Positions 1-11,000 of a stretch of 64,000 bases of DNA are shown piece by piece (position 1 is the first letter of the stretch; each line of letters opens with the position of its first letter). The stretch comes from Saprospiraceae bacterium (GTDB taxonomy: Bacteria; Bacteroidota; Bacteroidia; Chitinophagales; Saprospiraceae). A program made the position numbers and the translations under genes. The notes beneath the pieces are model-generated. The model saw nothing but the letters and a program-made list of their open reading frames with translations. It ran no database searches and was not told where the DNA came from. Location: NCBI GenBank assembly GCA_016716185.1, contig JADJWV010000003.1:62001-126000 (forward strand). The letters run 5' to 3'.

Positions 1-2559
1 CAAATTCTGGAATTGAATGTTGAGGAGCAATGGGCCTGGGTGCAACCCGGCATCGTCAGAGATGAACTCAATCGAAAATTACTTCCAGACAAACTACACT
101 TCGCCCCGGATCCGGCAACGACAAGCAGGGCAACTGTAGGCGGAATGATTGCCAACAACAGCAGTGGAACCAGAAGTATCCTTTACGGAAAAACATTGGA
201 TCACGTGTTAGCGTTGGAAGTATTGCTGGCTGATGGCAGTATAATCCATTGCAGCGACCTGACAGAAACAGAACTCGAAACCAAGCTTGAAGGACAAAAC
301 ATAGAATCCGGCCTTTACAAAATTATCTTCGAAATTGTAAATGAGCACCGTGAGGAAATTGAAACCAGATTTCCAAAAGTAATGCGGCGCGTTGGCGGGT
401 ATAATCTCGATGAATTTTTGGATAACAAATGGAATCTTAGCCGCTTAATTACCGGAAGTGAATGTACACTTGGAATTATCCTGAAAGCCAAGATCCGTCT
501 GGTTCCCAATCCAAAATTTCAATCTCTTTGCATCGTCCATTTTGCAGATTTTTTTGATTCGATCTCTCATATTCAGCGCATGGTAGAATTCAACCCGGCT
601 TCTGTTGAATTACTCGATCATTTGCTGATTGAAAAAAGTCGTGAAAATCTTGAAACCAAAAGGTATTGCAACTTTATTCAGGGAGAACCTGGGGGCGTAC
701 AAGTCGTCGAATTTTTTGGTGAAACCAAAGAGGACGCGGAGCGAAAAGCACAAGCATTGGCAATGCAACTAAAAAATCAGGGAATTGGTTACGCCTGGCC
801 TGTGATTTCGGATCCAAAGGAAATGGAATCGGTATTCACGGTGCGCAAAAAAGGCCTGGGCTTGTTGATGGGTGTGAAGGGAAACAGAAAGCCAATCGCT
901 TTTATCGAAGATGCAGCCGTTCCGCTCGAGCATTTGCCGCATTATATCCGGGAAGTCTTTGATGTTTGTCATCGGGAAAAAGTACCCGTAGTGGCTTATG
1001 CGCATGCGAGTGTTGGCTTATTGCACGTAAAACCTCTTTTGGATCTACGGGATGCAGAAGATATAGAACACATGAAGAACATCTCGGCTTCCTGCCTTCA
1101 ACTGGTAAAAAAATACAAAGGGAGTTGGAGCGGTGAACATGGCGACGGATTGGCAAGGAGTCCGTACAACGAAGCATTTTTTGGATCGACTTTGTATAAT
1201 GCTTTTAAAGAAATCAAACAGCTTTTTGATCCTTTGAACATCATGAACCCAGGAAAAATCACAGAGGCACCTCCGGTTGATGAAAACTTAAGATACGGAA
1301 AAAATTATAAAGACAAAAATTTCCGTTCCATGTACCACTATCGTTCGGAAGGCAGTTTTTCGGAAGCAGTGCATTTGTGCAATGGGGTGGGTGAATGTCG
1401 AAAACTGCAAGGCGGAACCATGTGCCCAAGTTACCGTGCGACTCTCGAAGAAAAAGACAGCACCAGAGGACGGGCCAATCTGTTGAGGATGGCCATGAGT
1501 GGTCAATTGGATGATCGCGGATTAGAAAGTCCATTGCTCGAAGAAATTATGGACCTCTGTCTTTCCTGCAAGGCCTGTAAATCAGAATGTCCAAGTAATG
1601 TAGACATGTCAAAACTCAAAAGCGAAGTCCTCCATGCTACAAAAAAAAGAAAAGGAAAATCTTCTACCGATTATCTCATTCAGTGGCAACAGCATTTAGG
1701 GGATTTGAGTACGGGTTATGCTTCGGGCTTAGTCAATGTGCTGATGCGATCTAAGCCGTTTAGAAGTATCCTTGAAAAAATTACAGGACTCGATAGCCGA
1801 CGAATTTTACCACAATACAGCCAAAAGCCTTTTCAGAATAATTTAGCAGAGGTCGAAAATCCGGATGTAGTTCTGTTTGCCGATACGTATGTCAAATACC
1901 ACGAACCTTCCATTGGGTATGCGGCATTGAAAATTTTAAGTTCTCTGGGACTGAAAGTAGCAGTTTACAGCAAAGGATGTTGTCAAAGGCCTGCACTATC
2001 CAAAGGATTGCTGGAAGAGGCCAGAAAAAAAGGTAATGCAACCTTAACAGATCTCGAAGCATATTTGAAAAAACAAATTCCGCTTGTTGTATGCGAACCT
2101 TCATGTGCAACAGCTTTGAAAGATGATCTTCCGGATCTGTCGACAGATCCCAGGTTTATCCAATATGCAGATCACATATTTCAACTTGAAGATTTTTTGA
2201 CTTCCCGTCAGGAATGGATCGATCAAATAAAGATCCGGCCAGGTGATTATCTGCTCCACGGGCATTGCCATCAGAAAGCCATGTTCACCACCAAATCGGT
2301 TCATCAACTTTTCGCGAAACAAACGAACGTTCGTTTGGAAGAATTGCAAACAGGCTGTTGCGGAATGGCAGGCTCCTTTGGTTATGAAAAAAAACACTAC
2401 GATCTTTCAAAAGCCATTGCTGAAAGTGTATTGATTCCAGGTATCGTCACGAGCAATCCGGATAACCACATCATTGCCAATGGCTTCAGTTGCAGGCACC
2501 AGATTCAGGATCTTGCAAACAGACCGGCAAAGCATTGGGCCGAATATGTTGATTTATAA
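1..2559 (+). CDS. FAD-linked oxidase fused to Fe-S/CCG reductase module (YdiJ-like), 5' truncated
   Basis: The reading frame is open to the first base of the window, so the true start lies upstream; a TTG at 13 is not a convincing start. Visible domains in order: the end of an FAD-binding type 4 (PCMH) domain with GGMIANNSSG near visible residue 43; an FAD-oxidase C-terminal domain ending near 410 with GEHGDG; a ferredoxin-like region with CNGVGECRK (about 455) and CLSCKACKSECPS (about 515); then two CCG-type segments (GCCQRP about 654, GCCGMAGSFG about 780). This order matches the D-lactate/2-hydroxyglutarate dehydrogenase-like fusions (GlcD plus GlpC halves) that pass electrons from a 2-hydroxyacid through FAD and 4Fe-4S clusters to the respiratory chain. 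The exact substrate cannot be read from sequence. No partner gene is adjacent. Confidence 0.9.
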   Translation, partial: QILELNVEEQWAWVQPGIVRDELNRKLLPDKLHFAPDPATTSRATVGGMIANNSSGTRSILYGKTLDHVLALEVLLADGSIIHCSDLTETELETKLEGQNIESGLYKIIFEIVNEHREEIETRFPKVMRRVGGYNLDEFLDNKWNLSRLITGSECTLGIILKAKIRLVPNPKFQSLCIVHFADFFDSISHIQRMVEFNPASVELLDHLLIEKSRENLETKRYCNFIQGEPGGVQVVEFFGETKEDAERKAQALAMQLKNQGIGYAWPVISDPKEMESVFTVRKKGLGLLMGVKGNRKPIAFIEDAAVPLEHLPHYIREVFDVCHREKVPVVAYAHASVGLLHVKPLLDLRDAEDIEHMKNISASCLQLVKKYKGSWSGEHGDGLARSPYNEAFFGSTLYNAFKEIKQLFDPLNIMNPGKITEAPPVDENLRYGKNYKDKNFRSMYHYRSEGSFSEAVHLCNGVGECRKLQGGTMCPSYRATLEEKDSTRGRANLLRMAMSGQLDDRGLESPLLEEIMDLCLSCKACKSECPSNVDMSKLKSEVLHATKKRKGKSSTDYLIQWQQHLGDLSTGYASGLVNVLMRSKPFRSILEKITGLDSRRILPQYSQKPFQNNLAEVENPDVVLFADTYVKYHEPSIGYAALKILSSLGLKVAVYSKGCCQRPALSKGLLEEARKKGNATLTDLEAYLKKQIPLVVCEPSCATALKDDLPDLSTDPRFIQYADHIFQLEDFLTSRQEWIDQIKIRPGDYLLHGHCHQKAMFTTKSVHQLFAKQTNVRLEELQTGCCGMAGSFGYEKKHYDLSKAIAESVLIPGIVTSNPDNHIIANGFSCRHQIQDLANRPAKHWAEYVDL

Positions 2560-2583
2560 AATAGGACTTTTTCTATTTCGACC

Positions 2584-2641
2584 TCCCGATAAAATGTCCA
2601 GGATTATTTCTATTATGATGAGCAATTTCATATTATCGGGA
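2584..2641. repeat. 58-bp palindromic-ended repeat, copy 1
   Basis: The element begins TCCCGATAAAATG and ends CATATTATCGGGA, which are inverted repeats with one mismatch. It has exactly the length of the two elements at 32122-32179 and 49886-49943 and partly the same interior (a GATTATTTCT block). It lies between the oxidase gene and the secreted protein gene. It is the most diverged copy; the flanking pentamers CGACC and CGATC differ at one base. Confidence 0.7.
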
Positions 2642-2733
2642 CGATCTTTTGGGCATTTGTGCATTTTAGAAATTGATCCATCCGGTCAATTTGCTTATCT
2701 TTAAGGATTATCCATTCTTTAATTATTTCGATT

Positions 2734-4482
2734 ATGAAAAAATTTCCAGTTCAGCTGATCATTGGTCTGCAATTCATCTTCCTATCTACCGAGCTCTACG
2801 CTCAAACTCCCGATTGGATCTGGGCTAAGAGCGTTGGAGGATCGGGAAATGAGTTAGGAAATTCAATCGCCATCGATACAGAAGGAGATGGAAGTATTTA
2901 CGTGGTCGGACCATTCCAGAATTCTGTAGATTTTGATCCGGGCCCAGGTGTGGAGACTCTTGTTTCCAAAGGTTTCTATGATTTATTTATTTTGAAATTA
3001 GACCGGCGTGGAAATTTTGTTTGGGTAAAAGGCATTGGCGGTAATCTTGGGAGTGATGTGGCTAAAGCAGTAGTATGCGATCCTTCTGGTAATGGAAATA
3101 TTTTTATTACCGGCGATTTTATTGGGACAGTTGACTTTGATCCGGGAGCGGCCATTGCCAATTTATCTTCTGCTGGATCAAATGATAATTTTGTTCTTAA
3201 ACTCGACAAGGATGGAAATTATATCTGGGCACGAGCAATAAGAGGTTCCAGCAACGCCGGAAGTAATTTCTTAGCCGTTGACCCAAATGGAAGCGGAAAT
3301 ATTTATGTCACCGGATTGTTTACCGGAACTGCCGATTTCGATCCCGGAACCGGTGTTTTCAATTTGAGTTCCAATGGCTCATTCGATATTTTTGTTTTAA
3401 AATTAAATGGCGAAGGTGATTTTGTTTGGGCCAGATCCGTTGGTGGAGATAATTTTGATGTAGCTTATCATCTGGCATTAGATACGATTAACGGTGGTCA
3501 CATTTATTTGACAGGAAGGTTTCGCACCACCGTAGATTTTGATCCCGGAACCGGAACACATATGGTCACGGCATCTGGAGTCGACGATATTTATATTTTG
3601 AAACTAAACCAAAACGGAGATTTTGTCTGGGTAAATGATCTGGGAGGTATGGGATACGGCGAAGGAAATGCCCTGGTCGTTGATCAGCAAATTGATGGAG
3701 GATTATATCTCGCAGGAAGGATTGGTGGGGGAACGGTAGATTTAGATCCCGGAATGGGGGTTTATAATCTTAAATCAGTAGGAGTAACAGATTTGGTTGT
3801 CTGTAAATTTGACAAGAATGGAAATTTTTTATGGGCGAGTCAGATGGGCGGAACGGGTTCTGAAACCAATGCCACTGCTCTGGTTAAAAAAGGAGGACAA
3901 TTGTATGTAGTTGGTTTCTTTTCCAATACGATCTACTTCAATAACAACAGTGCAAATGCAGCAATATCTGTAGGCAACACCGATGTTCTCCTTTTAAAAT
4001 TGGATGATCTTGGAAATTTCAAATGGGCGAAAGAAATGGGTGGATTAGCGTATGACATTGGCTTGTCTATGGCCTTGGATGATCAGGGGATGCTCCATAT
4101 CACCGGAGATTATTTTAGTAAATCCATTGCATGTGGCCAGGAAGAAATTTTTAATTTTGACAGTACTTCAATTACAGTCGATGTTTTTATTGCGAAATTG
4201 AATGCTAACCTTACGGCTACTGAAGATGATCAATCCGATCAGAAGATCTCTGTATACCCGAATCCAACAACAGACTTTATAAACATTCGTATAAATGATT
4301 TTCCAGAAACAGAATATCAAATCTGTCTCCTGAATTCACTGGGTGTTGTTGTCTACAATACTCGCTTTACGGTCCGTGAATTTCAATTGAATATGCAATT
4401 ATTACCGGATGGCATTTACCATCTCAGAATTCATGAAAATGACCAATTCGATTGCATCAAAATATTGAAGGTATCAAATTAA
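2734..4482 (+). CDS. Secreted beta-propeller-like repeat protein with T9SS C-terminal sorting domain
   Basis: 582 residues starting at ATG with a signal peptide (hydrophobic 5-22, cleavage after LYAQ). The body has about eight repeats of 50-55 residues, each containing a variant of VDFDPGxG followed by a hydrophobic LKLDxxGxFxWA strand, resembling SBBP/beta-propeller repeats of exported Bacteroidota proteins. The last 80 residues (from ISVYPNPTTDFI) are a typical T9SS sorting domain, so the product is probably exported across the outer membrane and anchored or released. A weak promoter candidate precedes it (TTG, 20 bp, TATCTTTA at about 2694-2701). Function is unknown; adhesion or matrix binding is a guess. 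Confidence 0.85.
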   Translation: MKKFPVQLIIGLQFIFLSTELYAQTPDWIWAKSVGGSGNELGNSIAIDTEGDGSIYVVGPFQNSVDFDPGPGVETLVSKGFYDLFILKLDRRGNFVWVKGIGGNLGSDVAKAVVCDPSGNGNIFITGDFIGTVDFDPGAAIANLSSAGSNDNFVLKLDKDGNYIWARAIRGSSNAGSNFLAVDPNGSGNIYVTGLFTGTADFDPGTGVFNLSSNGSFDIFVLKLNGEGDFVWARSVGGDNFDVAYHLALDTINGGHIYLTGRFRTTVDFDPGTGTHMVTASGVDDIYILKLNQNGDFVWVNDLGGMGYGEGNALVVDQQIDGGLYLAGRIGGGTVDLDPGMGVYNLKSVGVTDLVVCKFDKNGNFLWASQMGGTGSETNATALVKKGGQLYVVGFFSNTIYFNNNSANAAISVGNTDVLLLKLDDLGNFKWAKEMGGLAYDIGLSMALDDQGMLHITGDYFSKSIACGQEEIFNFDSTSITVDVFIAKLNANLTATEDDQSDQKISVYPNPTTDFINIRINDFPETEYQICLLNSLGVVVYNTRFTVREFQLNMQLLPDGIYHLRIHENDQFDCIKILKVSN

Positions 4483-4581
4483 AATTCATTGCAAATATTG
4501 ATTCAGCGTAAAGCCGGGTAGACATATGCAGACCTGGCCCATTCTAAAACAAATAGTTAGTATATGTTGGAGCTTGGATAA

Positions 4582-4631
4582 AAAAAATAAAAAAAGCTGC
4601 CAACTCCTCTTTCCTGAATCAAGGCAGCTTT
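4582..4631 (-). terminator. Rho-independent terminator of the glycine-zipper gene
   Basis: Arms AAAGCTGCC (4593-4601) and GGCAGCTTT (4623-4631) pair perfectly. On the minus strand the stem is followed by a long T-rich run (complement of 4576-4592). It lies 25 bp beyond the stop of the minus-strand gene at 4656. Confidence 0.85.
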
Positions 4632-4655
4632 GATTTCTTCTACGAATTGAATCAA

Positions 4656-4931
4656 TTATTGAGCCGGAGCTTTTTTAATTAATCCTCCCAGTAACGATCC
4701 GGCACCACCACCGATTAGCGAAATGATCAGGCCAATCAGGTTAAAACCCCCCTCGTCGCCACCACTTCCCAGCATTCCCAAAGCAGAAACCACCACCGGG
4801 AGCACATTCCCTCCGGCAGCACCGGCAATGAGGTTTCCAATCATACCTAAGCCGTTCTTTTTTAGCATGTTACCTAAATAACCGCCGCCAGCTCCGGCAA
4901 CTGTGTTGATCAAAATTGAAGTCAAATCCAT
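4656..4931 (-). CDS. Small glycine-zipper membrane protein
   Basis: 91 residues, almost entirely small and hydrophobic, with repeated GxxxG patterns (GAGGGYLGNML, GAAGGN, GGGAGSLLGGLI). Two or three segments could span a membrane and there is no clear cleavable signal. The family is unknown; such proteins are common in Bacteroidota and resemble glycine-zipper domains. It stands alone, with its own terminator just downstream, which supports it being a real transcribed gene. Confidence 0.7.
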   Translation of the reverse strand: MDLTSILINTVAGAGGGYLGNMLKKNGLGMIGNLIAGAAGGNVLPVVVSALGMLGSGGDEGGFNLIGLIISLIGGGAGSLLGGLIKKAPAQ

Positions 4932-5129
4932 CGTTGTAAGTTTTGAAGGTGATAAAAGATTAACATAGCGAATCTAAGTCTTTTTAACAATTTATTTTCA
5001 AAAATCACTCACCACATCCCCCGTTATTCTGACAATTAACATGTGGGAAGCCTGTCTTTTCAAAAGGAAACATGAGATTATCCGCAGGTTTACATTAATT
5101 TGTAATTTCACAACTGAATTCCTTCAATC

Positions 5130-6782
5130 ATGTCGAAAAACATCAGCCATTTATCAGGTCGGAAAGAGCTTCAGGAAAATTTGTTTGAAGATCTGGGAAT
5201 CCGGGCCAACCAGAATCCTAATTTGAGCAAAGAAGAGATTCAAGCCCTGGCAGAAGAGTATCTTCTGGGAACTTCTACTCTTTTCGGCAGTCTGAGTTTC
5301 TACGATTTTACCAGGACATCGAATGCAGGAAAAGAAATTTACGTTTGCAATGGCTCCGCATGCCTGACCGCCGGTACTCAAAAAAAATTGGAGGAAGAAA
5401 TTGAGAAATATTTTCCCAAATCGGCCATTGGAGAAATGTGTTGTTTAGGACGTTGCCATGAAAACAAAGCCTTTCACTACAAAGGCTCTAATTATTCGGG
5501 ACAGGCTGAAGCAGAATTAGAAAAAATTCGTCAAAACCAAATAAAAATCAGAGATCGGTATCTTATTAAATCGACCGGTCGCGGATTGTTGACGCAAGAT
5601 CCTCCGGACCATGATGCCCTACGCGAACAACTGTTAGTTTTGTTCAGCCATCCGGCCACCAGATGGATCGAAGAATTGAAACAATCGGGTTTGAGAGGCC
5701 GCGGGGGTGCGGGTTTTCCAATGTGGATCAAAATGGACAGCTGTTCGAAAATGCCGGGTCCCAGAAAATTCATCGTATGCAATGCAGACGAAGGAGATCC
5801 AGGTTCGTATAGCGACCGTTACCTGCTTGAGAATCAGCCTTATTTATTGTTATTCGGGATGATCGCCGCAGGATACATGGCCGGAGCAGATAGAGGAGTA
5901 GTCTATATCCGGGCAGAATACCCTGAATCTGTTGAAATCATGCAGGAAGCGGTAGAAACTTTCAGAAATTGGCGATTCACCGGAGAACAAATATTGGGCA
6001 GCGAATTCAGTTATGAATTTAAAGTCATTAAAGCTCAAGGAGCTTACATCTGTGGAGAAGAAACGGCTTTATTATCTTCAATAGAAGGGCAACGACCAGA
6101 AGTAAGAGTAAGACCTCCTTTCCCGGTGCAGGAAGGCTTGTTCAGAAAACCGACAGTTGTCAACAATGTTGAAACCCTGACTAATCTATTTGCAGTTGTG
6201 AAAGATGGCGGTGCTGCTTTTTCTTCAATTGGTACAACGAAATCTACAGGAACAAAACTGATCTCACTGGATGGTCATTTCAACAAACCCGGAATTTATG
6301 AAGTAGACATGGGTACCCCATTGAAAGAGGTGGTTTATCAGTTGGCAAACGGATTTAAAACTAAGGTTAAAGCGCTGCACATCGGCGGCCCATTGGGTGG
6401 CTTGGTACCCATTTCAAAAATTGACGACCTGACTGTTGATTTTGAATCTTTCGCAAGTCAGGGATTTATGTTGGGCCATGCTTCCGTTGTTTCTGTTCCC
6501 GATACCTTTCCAATGGTTTCATACCTCGAACATCTTTTTGCCTTTACGGCACATGAAAGTTGTGGCAAGTGTTTCCCATGCAGGTTGGGTTCGACCCGTG
6601 GAAAAGAAATGCTGCAAAAAGCGCAAGCCGATTCAAATTATAAGATTGACCGCGAACTCTTAATGGACTTATTGGATACCATGAAACGTGGATCTTTATG
6701 CGCACTCGGTGGAGGAATTCCACTTCCTGTCTACAATGCTTTACAGTATTTTGAGGATGAGTTGAAAGATTATCTGAATTAA
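5130..6782 (+). CDS. NuoE-NuoF fusion: NADH-binding flavoprotein subunit (HoxF/FdsB-like)
   Basis: 550 residues from ATG. Residues about 65-130 form a thioredoxin-like 2Fe-2S domain with the NuoE-type pattern C73-x4-C78 and C105-x3-C109. The rest is a complete NuoF-like part: the glycine-rich FMN/NADH site GLRGRGGAGFP (about 190), NADEGDPGSYSDR, GAYICGEETALL, an SLBB segment, and the C-terminal 4Fe-4S motif CGKCFPC with a later Cys in GSLCALGGG. It oxidises or reduces NAD(P)H through FMN. The same fusion occurs in HoxF, FdsB and NADP-reducing hydrogenase subunits. No hydrogenase, formate dehydrogenase or other Nuo gene is nearby, so its partner is unknown. The next gene is a thiolase 15 bp downstream, suggesting co-transcription. 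Confidence 0.9.
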   Translation: MSKNISHLSGRKELQENLFEDLGIRANQNPNLSKEEIQALAEEYLLGTSTLFGSLSFYDFTRTSNAGKEIYVCNGSACLTAGTQKKLEEEIEKYFPKSAIGEMCCLGRCHENKAFHYKGSNYSGQAEAELEKIRQNQIKIRDRYLIKSTGRGLLTQDPPDHDALREQLLVLFSHPATRWIEELKQSGLRGRGGAGFPMWIKMDSCSKMPGPRKFIVCNADEGDPGSYSDRYLLENQPYLLLFGMIAAGYMAGADRGVVYIRAEYPESVEIMQEAVETFRNWRFTGEQILGSEFSYEFKVIKAQGAYICGEETALLSSIEGQRPEVRVRPPFPVQEGLFRKPTVVNNVETLTNLFAVVKDGGAAFSSIGTTKSTGTKLISLDGHFNKPGIYEVDMGTPLKEVVYQLANGFKTKVKALHIGGPLGGLVPISKIDDLTVDFESFASQGFMLGHASVVSVPDTFPMVSYLEHLFAFTAHESCGKCFPCRLGSTRGKEMLQKAQADSNYKIDRELLMDLLDTMKRGSLCALGGGIPLPVYNALQYFEDELKDYLN

Positions 6783-6797
6783 ATTTATTTGGTACTT

Positions 6798-7976
6798 ATG
6801 CCTCCCATGCAGCAAGCCTTCATCATTGCCATGTGCAGATCAGCCTTTACCAAAGCAAAAAAAGGTGGTCTTCGATTTACACGATCTGATGACTTTGCTG
6901 CTCATATTGTAAAATCCCTGATCCACAAGATCCCGGGAATAGAAAATTACGTAGATGATTTAATTGTGGGTTGTGCTAACCCTGAAGGAGAGCAGGGCTT
7001 ACAAATCGGAAGGCAAATTGCATTGAAAGCACTCGGCATAAAACTGCCCGGTATGACCGTCAACAGGTATTGCGCTTCGGGTTTGGAAGCCTTGGCTATC
7101 GCTACTGCAAAGATTCGAAGCGGAATGGGACATTGCTATATTGCCGGTGGAGTGGAAAGCATGAGCCTGATACCCATGGAAGGATACAAGTTGGCTCCCA
7201 ATTACGAACTGGCTCTGGAACACCCCGATTATCTGGTTGGAATGGGCTTAACCGCAGAAGCTGTTGCACAAAAATATAAAATCAGTCGTGAAGATCAGGA
7301 TGCCTTTGCCTTGCAATCGCATGCAAATGCAGCTGCAGCGCAGGATGCCGGAATTTTTGATCGTGAAATTGAAGCTGTAATCGTAGAAGAAAAAATTTTT
7401 GAAGAGGGAACATTATCATCAAAACAAACACGAATCGACAAAGATGAAGGGATCAGAAGAGACACGAATCACGCCAGTCTGGCAGCATTAAAACCGGCAT
7501 TTGCCAAGAACGGCTCAGTTACTGCAGGCAATTCCAGTCAGACCACCGATGGAGCTGCTTTCCTTCTTGTTGTGAGTGAAGAACTTCTTCAAAAATTAAA
7601 CTTACAGGCGTTAGGTCGTTTGATTAGTTGCAGCATTGCTGCTGTGGATCCTCTCTATATGGGTATAGGCCCCTGCTTCGCCATTCCCAAGGCCCTGGAA
7701 CAGGCCGGATTAAAATTAAGTGAATTAGATCTTATTGAATTAAACGAAGCATTTGCTTCACAATGCCTTGCTGTCATCCGGGAAACCGGATTAAATCCAG
7801 CAATAGTAAATGTAAATGGTGGTGCTATAGCCCTTGGTCATCCTCTGGGCTGCAGCGGTGCACGCCTGGCCATGACGGCCTTAAATGAACTGCAAAGAAG
7901 AAAACAAAAATATGGCCTTGTAACCGCATGTGTAGGAGGAGGACAAGGCATAGCTGCGGTGTTGGAGAGATTATAG
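6798..7976 (+). CDS. Thiolase (acetyl-CoA C-acyltransferase)
   Basis: 392 residues from the ATG at 6798; an in-frame TTG at 6789 is less likely. All thiolase landmarks are present: nucleophilic Cys92 in NRYCASGLEA, the GGVESMS loop, NEAFASQ, the catalytic His in GGAIALGHPLGCSGAR and the second catalytic Cys in TACVGGGQG. It cleaves 3-ketoacyl-CoA in beta-oxidation or condenses acetyl-CoA. The broad-chain FadA/FadI type is more likely than a biosynthetic AtoB, but sequence alone does not settle this. It follows the NuoF-like gene closely, which suggests a link between acyl-CoA degradation and NADH redox balance; this is inference. Confidence 0.93.
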   Translation: MPPMQQAFIIAMCRSAFTKAKKGGLRFTRSDDFAAHIVKSLIHKIPGIENYVDDLIVGCANPEGEQGLQIGRQIALKALGIKLPGMTVNRYCASGLEALAIATAKIRSGMGHCYIAGGVESMSLIPMEGYKLAPNYELALEHPDYLVGMGLTAEAVAQKYKISREDQDAFALQSHANAAAAQDAGIFDREIEAVIVEEKIFEEGTLSSKQTRIDKDEGIRRDTNHASLAALKPAFAKNGSVTAGNSSQTTDGAAFLLVVSEELLQKLNLQALGRLISCSIAAVDPLYMGIGPCFAIPKALEQAGLKLSELDLIELNEAFASQCLAVIRETGLNPAIVNVNGGAIALGHPLGCSGARLAMTALNELQRRKQKYGLVTACVGGGQGIAAVLERL

Positions 7977-8065
7977 CAAATCAAAAGGTCATTAGCCTGA
8001 AGCATAAGCCTGTTAAATTTCTGTATCTTCATCCAACTTTAAGTCTCCCTTTTATCTGATTAACC

Positions 8066-11000
8066 ATGAAATACATAAGCGTATTTACTTTTCTTTTGAT
8101 TTCAGCTGGCATTGCTTTTTCCCAATCCAACGATTCTTTGCTCAGAATTCAATTCAATTTAATGATCAAAGCTTCTTTGAAGAGTATGAATGTCGCACGA
8201 TATGAAGAGGCTCACGCGTTGACAAATTCTGCTGAAAAATTAGTTTTGGATTCCATGACTTTACCATCTCCACTTTTGGGAAATTGTTGCTTCAACCGGG
8301 CCAGGATCTATCGGAGAAAAAAAGATTTTGACAGCGCGGAAATATGGTTCATCAAGTCAAAAGAAAGCTGGGAAAATACATTGGGAAAATACCATCCCCT
8401 TTATCTGAATTCAATTTATCAGTTGGGCCTGATGTATCGGGAAATGCATCAATATAAGAAAGCCGTTGATGCTTTTCTGGATCTCAAGCAAAATTTAAAT
8501 GAATCCGTAAGTAGAAAAGATTCTTCATACCTTGAATGCCTGAATAGTCTGGGCCTTTGCTATTTGGATTTAGAAAAATTTTCTAAAGCAGAGTTGATTT
8601 TAACCGAAGCTTATGATAATCTATACGACTCCTCTGGTCGAATACATCCATTGGCTTCAAATACGCTCAACAATTTAGCATTGCTTTATAAAAAGACAGC
8701 TCAATTTGAAAAAGCAGTTAGTAGCCTGAAAGAAGTGTTAAAAATACGTGAAAAAAGCATCGGCAAAAGAAACCTGATCTACACAATTTCACTTGGGAAT
8801 TTGGCCTCCTTGTATAAAGAAATTGGAAATTATGAAAATGCAGAAGATTATTATTTGGAAGCTTTTAATTTAAGAAGAGAAATTTTCGGAGAGAACCATG
8901 TATATACCCTGGGAAGTCTGGAAAACATCGCTGGACTGTACAGAGAAATGGGAAATAAAGACAAAGCCATCGAATTATATAAACAGGTTAACGAAGGCCG
9001 AAAAAGGTTGCTCGGAAAAATGCATTCGGTATATGGTATTGGTCTGAATCATTTAGCAAATACGTACAATGAAATAAATAAACCCAACGAGGCCATGCTT
9101 CTTTATAAAGAACTTCTGAATTTAAGAGCCCACAATCTGCCCACATATCAAAAAGAGTACGTAGAAACTATGAATAAGCTGACCGGAATATATTTGAAGC
9201 TCGACAGTTTTGATCTGGCAATGGGCATGAATAACTTCGCCCTCTTGTATTGCGATTCTGTTTTTGGCAGATCAAACGCTCTTTATGCTAATAGTTTAAG
9301 TCAGCGGGGATTACTCGAAAAACAACTTGGACATTGCGATGAAGCTCAACAACATTTTCTGGAAGCATCAAAAATATATAAAGATATATTTGGACAGGAT
9401 CATTACAAATATGCTGAAAGTATTGAAGACCTTGCATCTCTGCACCTTGATTTAGGTAATTATAAGGAGGCAGAGCCTCTTTTTATAGAGTCTGCTAAAA
9501 TAAAAAAGCAGGTGCTCGGCAGAAAGCACAACCTGTATATCGCGAGTCTTGATCAACTTGGCGAATTCTATGAATTGCAAAAAAAATACAGATCTTCAGA
9601 TCCATTATTCAGAGAAATCAGCGATCGCGATCAGGAGCAGCTGAACATGGCCACAGGGTTTTTAACCGAAAGAGAATTGGAAAGTTTCACACAATCATTC
9701 ATTGAGCGCTCAGACAAACTTGGGAGTTATGTTATATTGAGATCGCAACAACCAAACGAGCAAGGATATTTGTCCACTTATGTATTGAATAATAATTTAT
9801 TTTATAAAGGCTTTTTATTGACTTCTGCCAAGCAACTCAATAAACAGGCTTCGATTACGGAGGAAGCGTTAAAATTAAATTCGGAATTAAAGAACCTGAG
9901 AAGGCTATTGGGTAGATCATATATCAGTCCTTTGGCTAATTCTGAAGAAATAAAAAATCTGGAAGAACGAGCCAATCAACTCGAAAAAGAATTAAGAAAA
10001 ATGATTAGTGGTTACACCGAAGCGAATGAAAGTATCAGGTGGCAACAAATTCAACAGGTATTAAGTGAACAGGAAGCCGCTCTTGAATTTATACATTTCA
10101 AAGACATTTCAGACACCATCAACCATTCCATTCAATACGCTGCAATAATCATCAAAGCCGGCAGCAAAGAACCACAATTTATACCCTTATTTAAAGAAAG
10201 TGCACTGATATCCCTGCTGCCTTCGAATTCAGAATTTCAATCATCGATCATAACAAATTTGTATTCCAGTCACAGAGGTTCTTCGAAATCATTGACAAAA
10301 AAGAAACCCGATTTGTATGAGCTCATTTGGCAACCGCTGGATTCTGTGTTAAATGACGTGAAGACAATTTATTATTCACCGACCGGTGTCTTGCATCGTT
10401 TAAATTTAAATGCCATTCCGGTAAAGGCCAAAACAATTCTTGCAGATCAGTTTGAATTGATCAATGTTAACAGCACGCGGCAATTAGCGGCATCCACACA
10501 AATATATAGCACGAACAGTACGGCACTATTATATGGGGGAATTGATTATAACCAATCGATTGATCAACCCTCTGGTCCAATACAAGGTCAGCCGGTCATT
10601 GAAAATATATCGGTTTTCCAACAGAATACTGATTCTGGCGATGAAGAAGCATTTTCATTTCTTCCAGGCACAGAAGAAGAAGTTGATTCTATTTGCAAGA
10701 CCATGCAACTGGCCGGATTAAAAGTCGATATTAAAAAAGGACAAGAGGCTACAGAATCTTATTTTAAAAGCATTTGTCAGGATCATAGTGAATCGCCACG
10801 GGTTATCTTCCTCGGCACACATGGTTATTTTTTCCAGTCGTCAGCCAATCAAAATGAGATTGCCAAAACAACAGCTTCCAAAGATTCAGAGCCTGTTTTT
10901 AAAACAAGCTCAGATCCTATGTTCCGTTCCGGACTGATATTAGCAGGAGGTAATGTTTCATGGCGGGGAAAACAAATGGAGCCAGGCCAGGACGATGGAA

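Noticed and set aside
2474..2704. Open frame overlapping the end of the oxidase gene and copy 1 of the 58-bp repeat
   Set aside because: Half of it is out-of-frame oxidase sequence; no start signal or domain.
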